Position numbers and translations under genes: made by a program
The notes under the pieces: generated by a model
What the model was told of the DNA's origin: nothing
Seen by the model: only the letters and a program-made list of their open reading frames with translations
Databases searched by the model: none
Shown here: piece after piece, positions 51,601-60,465 of the stretch
Layout: each line of letters opens with the position of its first letter
How positions within the stretch are numbered: the first letter of the stretch is position 1
Assembly (NCBI RefSeq): GCF_900095705.1
Contig: NZ_LT608327.1
Span: forward strand, 434,001 to 498,000
Source: Fusobacterium massiliense
GTDB lineage: Bacteria > Fusobacteriota > Fusobacteriia > Fusobacteriales > Fusobacteriaceae
Length of the DNA: 64,000 nucleotides
Direction of reading: 5' to 3'

Positions 51601-54600
51601 TGAATCTGTTGTTAATTTACCTAAAACTTGTGAATTATCTCCCAATATTAAATTAGAACCTACAACATCAATATCTTTTGTGATTATTCCTTGATTCTTT
51701 ACATAAAGATTGCTCGCTGAATTTTCTTCATCGTGGACTTTTTCTTTTTTAGATTTTGAACTCAAGAATCCTTTTTGTTTACTTCTACTTTCTCTATCCT
51801 CTGAATCAACTTCAGATTTTACTAGAACTTTTGCATCAATTAAAGCATTATCTGCTATTACTGTTGAACCTAAAATATTTAAATTATCAGCAGAAATACT
51901 TAGATTTTCAGTTTCTAATTGAGAGCCTACATTTCTTACAAAAGCATAGGAATTAAAGTTATTATCATCTTTTCCAAACTTTTGCTCTCCACTTAATTTT
52001 AAGCCTTCAATATTTACATTAATAGCTTCTATATTTGTATTTATAGCTCTAGTTATAGCTGCTATACTTGAATAATTTTTTGCAAAAATATTTAAGTTGT
52101 TTGCGCTTATTTCTGAAATATTTTCTAGCTCCGTATGTCTTGTTCTGTTAAGTTCTCCAAAATTGTAATTAAAACCTTTTATTGTAGTTCTATTAAAAAT
52201 ATTTTCATTTGAAATTAAATTCAAATTATTTCTCGCAAATATTTTCGAACCTTGATTTATTATACTATTTTTTCCTATTAACTCAACATCAAAACCTTTT
52301 ATTTCTGCTTGGCTATTTCCTATACTTTTATTTAAGATTTCATCTGCTTCTAAATATGTTTTTCCACTTCCACCAATAATTCCTGCATTATCAATCTTAT
52401 TAGCAACTATTGTTGTTTTTTCTATTCCGGCTATTCTATTTTTCCCACTAGAGTTAATATTATTTAAAGTATCTTTTGATAAGTAAACTCTTGGCGCTAA
52501 AACATTTAAATCATTTACTTTTTGATACTCATACCAAAGTATATCTCTTTCTAAATTAGCTATCTGTTCTCTTGTTAAAGGACTTCCAATAGTTAAATTT
52601 TGTTTTTTGCTTTCAATTTCTGCATTATCAATTAATTCTTTCATTGAAAATGCTTTTCCATTTAAAAATCTTGTTCCAAGTTTTTCAAATAAGGTTTTTT
52701 CTACTAATTGATTTTCATAGAAAGCATCTCCAAGTCTTCTAACATTGTCCCACTTATCTTTATACCCTATTTTATTTAAGAAATAATCGCTTCCATAGTA
52801 ATTGCTTTTAGAAATATATTTAAGTCTTGTTTCTAAAATATATTTTGATGTAGGATTTGTACTTTCAACAAATAGAGCTGATGGAATGTTTGATATTGGT
52901 TCAATTTTCCCAGTATTTATTATATTTTGAATCTCAGACATATTACTAACAACTTCAATTTCTCTATTTATATTCTTGTCAGTAATTTCTAATTCGTTAT
53001 TTATAATAGAATTGCCTTGAGCAACAGTTTCTTTTTTCATTTCAGGAATAATGACAGGTTTATTTTCCCTTTTTCTTCCATTAGCTTCATCTATTGCTTG
53101 AACAACTTCATTTTTTACTTTTATATCTAGAGATTTACCCTCAATTACGCTTGGTTGACCTGTTACATAACCATATCTTCCTATGTATATTCTTTCATAA
53201 GGAACTCTTACTCTAATGCCATCATCTAAATAAGTATAGTTCTTTTTTTCTACACTTCTTTCTTTTCTTCCATTTGGGAAAGTATACTCATAAACGTAAT
53301 CGTTTTGAAAATCTCTTACATAAGAAATACTATCTGTCGTCTTATGATAAGGCTTCCTTGCATTAGGACTTCTATGATTTTCAGATAAACTTAAACTTTC
53401 TTCTCCTGTTTTAACTTTTATCTTACCACCAGAAGTACTTACTAGATTTTCTAATTTATCTGCATTGATGGTTACAATCTCTTTTGTAGAAATTATTGAA
53501 TCTTTATTCAAAATTTCTTTTGCTTCAATATCAATATTATCATTCGCTAAAATCTTTCCATGATGAGTCTTAGCTTTACTTATCAGTCTCTCTTTTAATG
53601 CAGTTTTTTGTATATCAGCTGTTCCTGTTCCTGTTGTATTATTTCCACCCCCTAAATCTTTTCGCATTTTTGCATCATATTTTTGAAACAATAATGATGG
53701 ATGTGGATTTTCAATCATTCTTTTAGCTATTTCTTCATATTTTCTTTTCTGATTTCTTCTTGGAGCTCTTTTTGAAGAACTCTCAGTGAGACTTCTTTTT
53801 GAATATGAACTTGAAATATTTTCTTTCCACAAATTATTTACTTCATCTAAAGTTAAATAATCCACATCCCAAGTTTCATAAAAACTTTCATAACTATTGT
53901 AATCATCTACTTTCCCAATGTTCTCTACAATATCGGACTTAATTCTTAGCTTATTTTCTGCTTGAATAGTTCCAATATTATTTGTTAATTTCTTACTTTC
54001 AATGAAAATATTATTTGCTAATATTTCGCCCTCTTGGTTTTCAATAATATTTCCTGTTATATCCAAATTCTTACCGGCATAAATTGTTTTAGCCTTTTGA
54101 TTTTCTATTTTTCCTAAAGAATTTATTTTCAAATCATTTTCACTTGCAAGTAAATCTTTATTTACCAAATCTTTAGTTTTAATATCTACATTAGTCCCAC
54201 TAAGTATAGCTTTATTTTCTATTTTTTCATTAGCTTTTAATTTTAGATCTTGAGCTGATAAATCTTTTTTGTTTGTAAAATTTCTACTATCTATTGAAAT
54301 TAAATTCTTTCCTGTTGTTTCTCCATCATTTACAACATCTTTAGCTTTTATTGTAAGGCTATTTTCTCCGTGTAATTTTGAAACTAAATTTACATCTTGA
54401 CTTGTTGTTAAGATTACATCTGTTCCTGTAATTTCTCCAGTATTTGAAAAATTTTTTAAATCTTTCATTTCAATAGTATTTGAAGCTATCTTTCCTGTAT
54501 TTGCCAAATCTGTTTCATTTAACTTTATTTCTTTATTTGAAACTATTTCACCGGAATTTTTTAACTCATTATTATTTGCTTCAATTTTATTTAATGCCTT

Positions 54601-56577
54601 AATATTTTTTGTATTAGTTAATTTATTCGTTGTTAGAACTATATTATTTAAAGCTAGTAAATCGCCTGTATTTTCAACTGTATTTACATTAGCCATTATA
54701 TTATCAACTTTAATTAATGAATTATTTCCATTGTTTTTTAATTCATTTCCAATAATATTTAGATTTCCTGTTTCAATAGTATTTTCATTTATTACAGAAC
54801 CTTTAGTTGTAATATTTTTAGCATGAACAATCCCTTTATTTTCTATAGCTCCTGAACTTATATCATCTTTAACAAAAATATTTTTTGTATTTTTAATATC
54901 TTTTGCTACTAATGATGAATTAGTTAAAATATTTCCACTGTTAGTTAGATTATCAATATTAATTTTTTCTTTAACTTTAATATCTCCACTATTGATAGTA
55001 TTCTTTCCAGTTAATGTTAAATTTGTTGAGATATTACCTGTATTCAATATATCAGAAAAAACTTTAATACTTTTTTCAACTTCTATATCTTTAGTATTTT
55101 TTAGACTTCCAGCTATATCTAATTTTCCTTCGGTTGCAACTAATCCCTCATTTGTTAAATTTCCTACTGCAATATTTTCTTTAGCTAATAATTTTTTTGT
55201 TGTTTTTGTATCTTTAGCTGTAAAACTTCCACCAGTTACTATCTCTCCAGTATTTTCAGCATTTCCTGTAATCTTTATATTTCCACTTGCTTGAATATCT
55301 TTAGTATTATTTAATTTCCCATTTATATTAAGTGTAGAACTTGTCCCAACTACTCCAGAATTTTCTAAATTCTTAACTGAAATATCGCTAACTGCAACTA
55401 ATTTATTTGTTGTTTTTACATTATCTGCTGTAAATTTTGAATTAGTAACAATTTCTCCTGTATTATTTACATTGTTAACCTTTATATCTTTTAATGTAGC
55501 TACATTTCCACTATTTATTAAATCTTTAGTTTCTAAAAATTCTTTTGTATATATATTGGCTGAATTTTCTACATTACCTTTTAATACTATTTCTTTTTCA
55601 GCTTGAGTTTTATCTCCAGCAAGTTTTATTTTTTGAGCATCTATTTTAATATTGTCTTGTGATAGTCCAGAATTAGTTTGTTCATATTCTTTGGCTTTAA
55701 TATCTATTCCATTTCCTTGAACATTTTTAACTTTTACCTTACCCTCAGCTGTTATTTCTAAATTTTGTTTTAATGCAAAAATTCCACCCATATTAAGTAG
55801 AGAATTTTTGTCAGTCAGATGGATTTTAATTTGATTGGCATACATACTTCCTGCTCCAATCATATCTCCACTGATAACTAAGGTCCCACCTTTTTTATCT
55901 TTGTTTCTAATATGTTCTTCCATATCAAAAGTATGTTCGCCAGTTACTAAATCTAATTTTTCTCCAGCAACTAATTTACCTTGTATTTCTAGCAATTTAG
56001 ATAAGATTTGAGATTTATCTGTACTACTTAAATCAAAACCTTTATCTCCAATTAGAATTTTTCCTTTTTCAACATCAAAATTTTTAACATTACCATCAAC
56101 AAAATTTACTTTTCCTGTTGTTGCTGTGAAGTTTTTGATATTGATAGTTCCTGCTCCATTTAAGTAAATTCCATTTTCATTACTTAAAATCACATTTAAT
56201 TTTTCTCTACTTAGAGCTTCAATATATCCTTCTATATCGGATCTATTCGCTCCTTTTACTTGGATAACTGCAAGATTTGCTGCTTGGTGTGGTCCTAGAT
56301 TGGGATTTGAATTAATTAGTCCAGCTAGATGAGATCTTCCGATATTGTCAGCATTATTAAGAACTTGTCCTTCTTTACCGACATTGTATTCCAAAAAATT
56401 ATTTACACTAACGCCTCTATGATTAGGAGTAGCAATATTTACTATTGGAATACCTGTTTGAGATTTATCTAAACTTGTATTTTGATTTGAGTTTGGATCT
56501 AAAACTAGATTAGCAGAAAAAATATTCCAACTTAGTAGAAACTGAAAAAATATAGATATTAATCTTTTGTTTTTCAT
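48643..56577 (-). CDS. cdiA: CdiA/FhaB-type two-partner secreted effector with EndoU tip (frameshifted end)
   Basis: 2644 residues. Signal peptide (about 1-22); TPS secretion domain with SNPNLGPH and LSNENGIYLNGAG (variants of the NPNL and NPNGI motifs); long beta-helical filamentous repeats with alternating NTGEIVTN-like units (about 250-900); a middle region with SYYGSDYF-like block; hemagglutinin-type repeats; an eight-Asp run near 1850; pretoxin region with AEEQSHVIGKKEGRQ and LSIGLDFSPLGIAKGITEAI; C-terminal EndoU start DGHIINGEINARGLAVGGHS with two catalytic-type His. The gene lies 15 bp after its transporter. The tip is completed only in another frame (48455-48658). Function: delivery of an RNase to neighbouring cells, inferred from the family. 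Confidence 0.88.
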   Translation of the reverse strand: MKNKRLISIFFQFLLSWNIFSANLVLDPNSNQNTSLDKSQTGIPIVNIATPNHRGVSVNNFLEYNVGKEGQVLNNADNIGRSHLAGLINSNPNLGPHQAANLAVIQVKGANRSDIEGYIEALSREKLNVILSNENGIYLNGAGTINIKNFTATTGKVNFVDGNVKNFDVEKGKILIGDKGFDLSSTDKSQILSKLLEIQGKLVAGEKLDLVTGEHTFDMEEHIRNKDKKGGTLVISGDMIGAGSMYANQIKIHLTDKNSLLNMGGIFALKQNLEITAEGKVKVKNVQGNGIDIKAKEYEQTNSGLSQDNIKIDAQKIKLAGDKTQAEKEIVLKGNVENSANIYTKEFLETKDLINSGNVATLKDIKVNNVNNTGEIVTNSKFTADNVKTTNKLVAVSDISVKNLENSGVVGTSSTLNINGKLNNTKDIQASGNIKITGNAENTGEIVTGGSFTAKDTKTTKKLLAKENIAVGNLTNEGLVATEGKLDIAGSLKNTKDIEVEKSIKVFSDILNTGNISTNLTLTGKNTINSGDIKVKEKINIDNLTNSGNILTNSSLVAKDIKNTKNIFVKDDISSGAIENKGIVHAKNITTKGSVINENTIETGNLNIIGNELKNNGNNSLIKVDNIMANVNTVENTGDLLALNNIVLTTNKLTNTKNIKALNKIEANNNELKNSGEIVSNKEIKLNETDLANTGKIASNTIEMKDLKNFSNTGEITGTDVILTTSQDVNLVSKLHGENSLTIKAKDVVNDGETTGKNLISIDSRNFTNKKDLSAQDLKLKANEKIENKAILSGTNVDIKTKDLVNKDLLASENDLKINSLGKIENQKAKTIYAGKNLDITGNIIENQEGEILANNIFIESKKLTNNIGTIQAENKLRIKSDIVENIGKVDDYNSYESFYETWDVDYLTLDEVNNLWKENISSSYSKRSLTESSSKRAPRRNQKRKYEEIAKRMIENPHPSLLFQKYDAKMRKDLGGGNNTTGTGTADIQKTALKERLISKAKTHHGKILANDNIDIEAKEILNKDSIISTKEIVTINADKLENLVSTSGGKIKVKTGEESLSLSENHRSPNARKPYHKTTDSISYVRDFQNDYVYEYTFPNGRKERSVEKKNYTYLDDGIRVRVPYERIYIGRYGYVTGQPSVIEGKSLDIKVKNEVVQAIDEANGRKRENKPVIIPEMKKETVAQGNSIINNELEITDKNINREIEVVSNMSEIQNIINTGKIEPISNIPSALFVESTNPTSKYILETRLKYISKSNYYGSDYFLNKIGYKDKWDNVRRLGDAFYENQLVEKTLFEKLGTRFLNGKAFSMKELIDNAEIESKKQNLTIGSPLTREQIANLERDILWYEYQKVNDLNVLAPRVYLSKDTLNNINSSGKNRIAGIEKTTIVANKIDNAGIIGGSGKTYLEADEILNKSIGNSQAEIKGFDVELIGKNSIINQGSKIFARNNLNLISNENIFNRTTIKGFNYNFGELNRTRHTELENISEISANNLNIFAKNYSSIAAITRAINTNIEAINVNIEGLKLSGEQKFGKDDNNFNSYAFVRNVGSQLETENLSISADNLNILGSTVIADNALIDAKVLVKSEVDSEDRESRSKQKGFLSSKSKKEKVHDEENSASNLYVKNQGIITKDIDVVGSNLILGDNSQVLGKLTTDSIALNSTYSYEESKKGFSGSIGSGGFSVGYGKSESKLKEKDLTNAKSNLVLGDNVTLNKGAEITATNFKHGNIEINNGNITYGARKDTRDIETSSKSSGINLSVRIKSPALDRAKQGIDSFNQMKSGDILGGIASTTNTVTGIVSGLASNQGTKLPTSAVNKNNSNDDDDDDDDKNNQTNTVGKDNLKAAQANNNFYANIGVNLGFNKSSSKSNSHSESAVVTTIKGKDENSSITYNAVKNVEYVGTQAQDTKFIYNNVENITKKAVELKNYSLSSSKSSGISTGVTIGYGDGTQTSIDAVKVSASQSKMNTNGTTYQNGRFVNVDEVHNNTKNMTLSGFNQEGGKVTGNIENLTIESKQNTSITKGRTIGGSLSIAPNGMPSGSANYSQTNGERRVVDNASTFIIGDGSNLKVGKVENTASAIGTSGNGKLSIDEYVGHNLENVDKLKTVGGSVGVSTSGITSLGVNYSDRKQEGITKNTVIGNVEIGKSSGDEINKDLGSMTEITKDRDFKTDINIESQTINYIKNPEKFKEDLQKAKNEIYDIYHAVDSTVNLQGKEDRNILKQLGEVRQAKVILNVIDSRLDIAENQDDIAKAFEGVSEDLDYKVKVIYTDPSNSPQLIGVDKNGNKYIKDGTAYVDKDTGIGYILVNTESPANSTKAGVIGTIAEEQSHVIGKKEGRQKVVPDGSEKGLESLGKPTNDYFKIQYSKNDKAIGLKSDGKDYSNVDFGENVGDHISPEDLKFKKNYRDKVLPYNESYQNFLNNSLSIGLDFSPLGIAKGITEAILGYDTITGEKLELVTRTMGIIPVFDDIYKTGRSGIKLLTPTRKVEAVFADGTRLTINVDDTIRGTNNTKKIISSTNTSIPKIEVETPKIKPVKNIVGTKTGNKDLNNVINTRGKEHYVNLQADKLVNQVTAPIDFDGHIINGEINARGLAVGGHSTAGVNNNVRIERLHSVSSNGVRTADISVFDQNTNQWILKVKKMG

Positions 56578-56592
56578 TTATACTTCCTTTCG

Positions 56593-58392
56593 TTAAAATT
56601 TTACTTTTAATGATGTAGCAAAATATATTTCGTGATTTTTAGGTTTCAAATAGCTTGAATGTTTATGAGCTCTTCCATAACCAAAATCTATGTCTAAATA
56701 TTTTGCGCTATATCTCATTCCTATTTGTATTCCTGTCGCATAGCCTGTTCCATACTTTGATTTATCTCTGTTATTTTCTATAGCTCCGTATGAATAAGAT
56801 AAATATGGGCTTAAAGTTCCTAAATTTTTAGGAATTTTTATATTATATGCTAACTCTGTTCCTATATCTATTGCTTTATCTCCCATTAAATTATCACTTC
56901 TGTGATATCCTGGAACACTTCCTATTCCACCTATTGTTTGTCTTTCTGACGAATAAAGCACATCAGATGAATATGAAGCTTGTATATTTGTTCTTGAAAT
57001 TAAGTTATGTGTTAAAGGTTTGTAATACATGGCTGAAAAATTATACTTTTTGAATTGAGCTTTTGGTGTTTTATCTATTTTGTTTTTATCTATCTCAGCT
57101 CCAAAATTTTTAAGTCCTTTTTCATATTGAAATCCCAAACTTAAAATTCCTTTTTTTATAGCTGTTGTGTAGTTTAATCCTATACTCGCAATAGATAATC
57201 TTCTATTTATCAATGTTGCTTCTTCTAAATAGTTTTCATTGTGCTTAGTTTTTATCCCAGCTTCAATGCTAAGTTTACTTTGTTTATTTCTCCAAATTAT
57301 TTTTTCTATGTCAAAACCTACTGTGTTGTTAATTGATTGCATGTCGTATATTGTATTAAAAGTATAAAAACTACTATCTTTTACACTTTTACTTGTTGAG
57401 AATTTAAAATTGTAATCTTTGTATCTTAATATATATCTAAAATTATACATATCAAGCTGTCTTTTATATGGTAGTACATCTCCCTTGCTTGGGTCATATC
57501 CAGGAGGTCCTATTGGTAATATTCCACCTGCTGGAAGTGTATCTGAACTTTGTTTCCAGCTTCTATCTGGATTTTTCTTGTGAACAGTCATATATGAAAA
57601 AAATAGATTATCGCCAATTCCTAATGGACTGTCAATATTTAATGATATTCCTCCTCTCCAAAAGGCATTTTGATAATCTTCTCCATAGTTATTTGTATTT
57701 AATGAAAGAGTAAATTTTTCTTTCATTTCATTATTAACTTTAATTATCCAATAATTAGGCTTAGTGCCTTCAACTATATCAACTGACACATTATTTGCTC
57801 CTAAAGAATTAAAATTCTCAACAACTGTATCAATTTTTGTATTATCTAAAACATCTCCATTTTTTAAAGGAAACATAAAAAACTTTTTTAATTTATCAAG
57901 ATTAGTTTCATCATTAAAAACTATATTTTCAACTCTACCAGCAACAAAATCTATCTTTAAAAGCCCAGCTAATACATCGCTATTATCAGAAATTTTAGCA
58001 TAGCTTGTTACATAGCCTTTAGAAATTAATTGATTAGTTAATTCAGAAAGTAAATTTTCTAAATCATTAGAGTTTAAATCTTTATTAATATATTTTTTTA
58101 CAATTTTTTCTTCTAGCAAGTCATTTAAAAGATTTTCAGAGTCAGATATTTCTATTTTTGAAATATGATATTTAAGTGTGTTCATTTTTTCTTCATTCAA
58201 AATACTTTTATTTAATTTTTCGATTTCTTCGGAAGAAAAATTTAAGATTTCAGAATTTTTAAGATTTCTTTCATTAATTCTATTTTCTTGTTCAAAATTT
58301 TGAACATCTCTTTCAATAAGTCTATCTAAATTTTCCGTGGCAAAAGAAAATGAACTAAGTAAAAGTATCAAAAAAGAAATTAATATCTTCAT
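56593..58392 (-). CDS. cdiB: Outer-membrane transporter of the two-partner system (CdiB/FhaC/ShlB family)
   Basis: 599 residues. Signal peptide (LLLSSFSFA), an N-terminal helix, POTRA domains (about 75-225, KIVKKYINKDLNSNDLENLL and LLKIDFVAGRVENIVF) and a C-terminal 16-strand beta barrel ending in KVKF. The loop-6 motif that is usually VRGF or VRGY reads SVPGYHRSDN, with Pro in place of the conserved Arg. It moves the effector encoded next to it across the outer membrane. AAGGAGGTGT ribosome site and a clear promoter precede it. Confidence 0.92.
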   Translation of the reverse strand: MKILISFLILLLSSFSFATENLDRLIERDVQNFEQENRINERNLKNSEILNFSSEEIEKLNKSILNEEKMNTLKYHISKIEISDSENLLNDLLEEKIVKKYINKDLNSNDLENLLSELTNQLISKGYVTSYAKISDNSDVLAGLLKIDFVAGRVENIVFNDETNLDKLKKFFMFPLKNGDVLDNTKIDTVVENFNSLGANNVSVDIVEGTKPNYWIIKVNNEMKEKFTLSLNTNNYGEDYQNAFWRGGISLNIDSPLGIGDNLFFSYMTVHKKNPDRSWKQSSDTLPAGGILPIGPPGYDPSKGDVLPYKRQLDMYNFRYILRYKDYNFKFSTSKSVKDSSFYTFNTIYDMQSINNTVGFDIEKIIWRNKQSKLSIEAGIKTKHNENYLEEATLINRRLSIASIGLNYTTAIKKGILSLGFQYEKGLKNFGAEIDKNKIDKTPKAQFKKYNFSAMYYKPLTHNLISRTNIQASYSSDVLYSSERQTIGGIGSVPGYHRSDNLMGDKAIDIGTELAYNIKIPKNLGTLSPYLSYSYGAIENNRDKSKYGTGYATGIQIGMRYSAKYLDIDFGYGRAHKHSSYLKPKNHEIYFATSLKVKF

Positions 58393-58425
58393 TATTTTTA
58401 CACCTCCTTGTAATTTAATTTTGTT

Positions 58426-58456
58426 AAGTATACTATACTTTTTTTATGTTTGTCAA
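58426..58456 (-). promoter_or_regulatory. Promoter of cdiB-cdiA with a palindromic -10 region
   Basis: Minus strand TTGACA (58456-58451), 18-bp spacer, TATACT (58432-58427). The 15-bp perfect palindrome AAGTATACTATACTT (58426-58440) covers the -10 box and could be a repressor site. Confidence 0.65.
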
Positions 58457-58522
58457 GAGATTTTTTATTTTTTTCTTTCTTCCCTAAATTGCAATAGTAA
58501 GTATCGCACTAATAATTTTTTT

Positions 58523-58566
58523 AGTTTAGAACTAATTTTGCTATTTAAATTTATACTTTCTTATAA
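58523..58566. repeat. Solo tail of the hairpin repeat (H17)
   Basis: GAACTAATTTTGCTATTTAA then TTTATACTTTCTTATAAAAA: the edge and tail of the repeat without its core, abutting the terminator of the DUF4198 gene. Confidence 0.6.
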
Positions 58567-58604
58567 AAAAATCAGAAAATAAAAACTATTTCCTGATTTT
58601 TTTC
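58566..58604. terminator. Terminator of the second DUF4198 gene
   Basis: AAAAAATCAGAAAATA / TATTTCCTGATTTTTTT stem with A and T runs, about 20 bp after the stop codon at 58620. Confidence 0.75.
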
Positions 58605-58619
58605 TATTTTTTATTTTAA

Positions 58620-59432
58620 TTATTTTGCTTCTATCCAAAGAACTGCATCTTGTGATAATTCTTTTCCGTTTAATTGCATTTCTCCACCAGCACCTAGAGC
58701 TGCAAATCCCCAGTATCCTTTATGAACAGGAACGAATGAGAAATAACCATTCATATCTGCATATATAACTGTTGCAACCTTATCTTCTTGTAATTTCCCT
58801 TCAAATTTAGAATCTTTTATATTAGAATTTAAATATTCAATTTCAATTTCAGCATTAGGTACAGGTTTTCCTTCCTTATCCACTACTTGAGCTCTAAATA
58901 TTTCTCCAACCCAAGTTATTGGATTACTTAAAGGTAATATTTCTGGATAACCTTCAGCTAATCTATTATTCCAATCTGTTGCTAACTCATCTTTATTTAC
59001 TAAAACTTTTGTTACTTGTTGGATATATGATTCTTCAGCAGCTTCATAATAAGGAGCAGGTACTACAACTAATCCCCAATCTCCTCCACCTTTTAAACCA
59101 GTAGTTTTATCTAAATTAAATGTATATGATGTAACTTGTTTTGGAGCTTCCCCAAATTTTGAAGGTTTTAAAGCAGCTTTTAAATCTTTCTTTTCTCCAT
59201 TATGTACTGAGAAAAATTCTACTACAGGATGAATTTTCCCTTTTTCATCTTTTCCGATATCCATGCTATGAGCTTCAACACCATCTGATGGATGTGTAAA
59301 AACTAATTCAAATGGTACTGAAGTTTTTCCACTAATATTACTATCAGCAGTATGTATCATTTGAAAGTGTGCAAACGAAGTCATTGATACTGACATAGCT
59401 AAACCAGCTATCATTAATTTTTTTGAAAACAT
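58620..59432 (-). CDS. DUF4198 family periplasmic protein, copy 2
   Basis: 270 residues, paralogue of the protein at 13241-14032. Signal ends SMTSFA and the mature chain would begin HFQMIHTADS. Further family features: VFTHPSDGVEAHSMD (two His), GLKGGGDWGLVVVPAPYYE, NRLAEGYPEILPLSNPITWV and the Ig-like KEGKPVPNAEIEIEYLN. Likely binds a divalent metal such as Ni2+ in the periplasm (NikK-type); substrate not proven. It has its own strong promoter. Confidence 0.8.
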   Translation of the reverse strand: MFSKKLMIAGLAMSVSMTSFAHFQMIHTADSNISGKTSVPFELVFTHPSDGVEAHSMDIGKDEKGKIHPVVEFFSVHNGEKKDLKAALKPSKFGEAPKQVTSYTFNLDKTTGLKGGGDWGLVVVPAPYYEAAEESYIQQVTKVLVNKDELATDWNNRLAEGYPEILPLSNPITWVGEIFRAQVVDKEGKPVPNAEIEIEYLNSNIKDSKFEGKLQEDKVATVIYADMNGYFSFVPVHKGYWGFAALGAGGEMQLNGKELSQDAVLWIEAK

Positions 59433-59452
59433 TGTATACCTCCTAATATTAT

Positions 59453-59465
59453 TTTGCTAAGCAAA
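59453..59465. promoter_or_regulatory. 13-bp perfect palindrome TTTGCTAAGCAAA in the DUF4198 leader
   Basis: Lies between the -10 box and the ribosome site of the minus-strand gene. The same motif, with one mismatch, is upstream of the Zn/Mn operon (7286-7302). A repressor or a small RNA hairpin are both possible. Confidence 0.4.
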
Positions 59466-59478
59466 GTTTTATAATATT

Positions 59479-59507
59479 ATTATATCAGTTATAATTTTAA
59501 AGGTCAA
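59479..59507 (-). promoter_or_regulatory. Promoter of the second DUF4198 gene
   Basis: Minus strand TTGACC (59507-59502), 17-bp spacer, TATAAT (59484-59479). Near-consensus sigma-70 type. Confidence 0.75.
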
Positions 59508-59540
59508 ACTATTTCTACCTTTCATTCCTACACTTTGAAA

Positions 59541-59650
59541 AATAAATAAAGTATTTTAACAGCTATATGACTTATTCCAAACTCAATGAACTCGGAATCT
59601 TTGACTAACAGCTCATTTTCGTTATTTAACTTTCTTTTCATATAAAATAA
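59541..59650. repeat. Strongly decayed hairpin repeat (H18)
   Basis: AATAAATAAAGTATTTTAAC, then AGCTATATGACTTATTCCAA and AACTCAATGAACTCG follow the order of a repeat copy with many changes; a tail-like TTCTTTTCATATAAAATAAA ends it. Confidence 0.45.
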
Positions 59651-59672
59651 AAAATATTATAATTTTAAAATT

Positions 59673-60326
59673 TTATATGCTTTGTTTTAAAAGCTCTCTT
59701 ATTTTTTTGTAATCAGGCATAAAACTCTGAACTAATGCCCAAAACTCCTTTTGATGATTCATATGAAATATATGACATAATTCATGTAAAACAACATATT
59801 CTATGCATTCTATATTTTTCTCAATAAGTTCCGAATTAAAAGTAATATAATTTCCTCTTCTATGATAAATTCCCCAAGCAGATGTCATTTTTTTTATCAT
59901 AAAATAATCTATATTCTTTCCTAATAAAATTGAATATTTTTTTATATATTCTTCTAATAAATTTTTTAATTCATCTTTTTTCCATTCATTTATAACTTTT
60001 TCTATCTCAACGAAATCTTTATTTGAAGTATATAAAAATAAAATTTTTTCTGTTTTTTTTATCCTAAATAATTCAGAATCTATTATTTTTAAATTCAATA
60101 TTTTTCCCAAAAACTTTATTTTCTCTTTTGAATTATTTTCATTTTTTATTTCTTGTATTTTTTTTATTTTTGAAATTGTTTTTTCTATCCATTCCTTTTT
60201 GGAATCTACAAATTTTTCTATATCTATATCTGATGTTCTAAGAGGAACAGAAACTACCACCTCTAAATTAGGATAAATTCTTAGTATAAAATTTTTAATT
60301 TTTTTTCTTTTCACTAAATATTTCAA
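59673..60326 (-). CDS. YgjP/DUF45 family zinc metallopeptidase-like protein
   Basis: 217 residues. C-terminal zinc site VVLHELCHIFHMNHQKEFW (HExxH plus a third His) and WALVQSFMPDYKK, with the upstream TSAWGIYHRRGNYITFN strand motif, the signature of the YgjP/DUF45 (SprT-like, gluzincin-related) family. Members are believed to be proteases but substrates are unknown. The N-terminus carries YPNLEVVVSVPLR, also typical. The gene stands alone on the minus strand, downstream of repeat H19. Confidence 0.9.
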   Translation of the reverse strand: MKYLVKRKKIKNFILRIYPNLEVVVSVPLRTSDIDIEKFVDSKKEWIEKTISKIKKIQEIKNENNSKEKIKFLGKILNLKIIDSELFRIKKTEKILFLYTSNKDFVEIEKVINEWKKDELKNLLEEYIKKYSILLGKNIDYFMIKKMTSAWGIYHRRGNYITFNSELIEKNIECIEYVVLHELCHIFHMNHQKEFWALVQSFMPDYKKIRELLKQSI

Positions 60327-60346
60327 TATTTTCCCCTTATTTTTTT

Positions 60347-60463
60347 AATAAAATCTTGATAGCCATGAGTTCTACGAGCTCAATAAACACAGGCTCTTCG
60401 AACTAATATGGACATCAGAGACTAATTTTATTATTTAATTTTATATTTTTCTATAAATATATA
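60347..60463. repeat. Hairpin repeat H19
   Basis: A slightly worn left arm (AAATCTTGATAGCCATGAGT) and a good right arm (CTAATATGGACATCAGAGACT), then tail TTTTATATTTTTCTATAAAT up to the coaX terminator. Confidence 0.85.
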
Positions 60464-60465
60464 TA

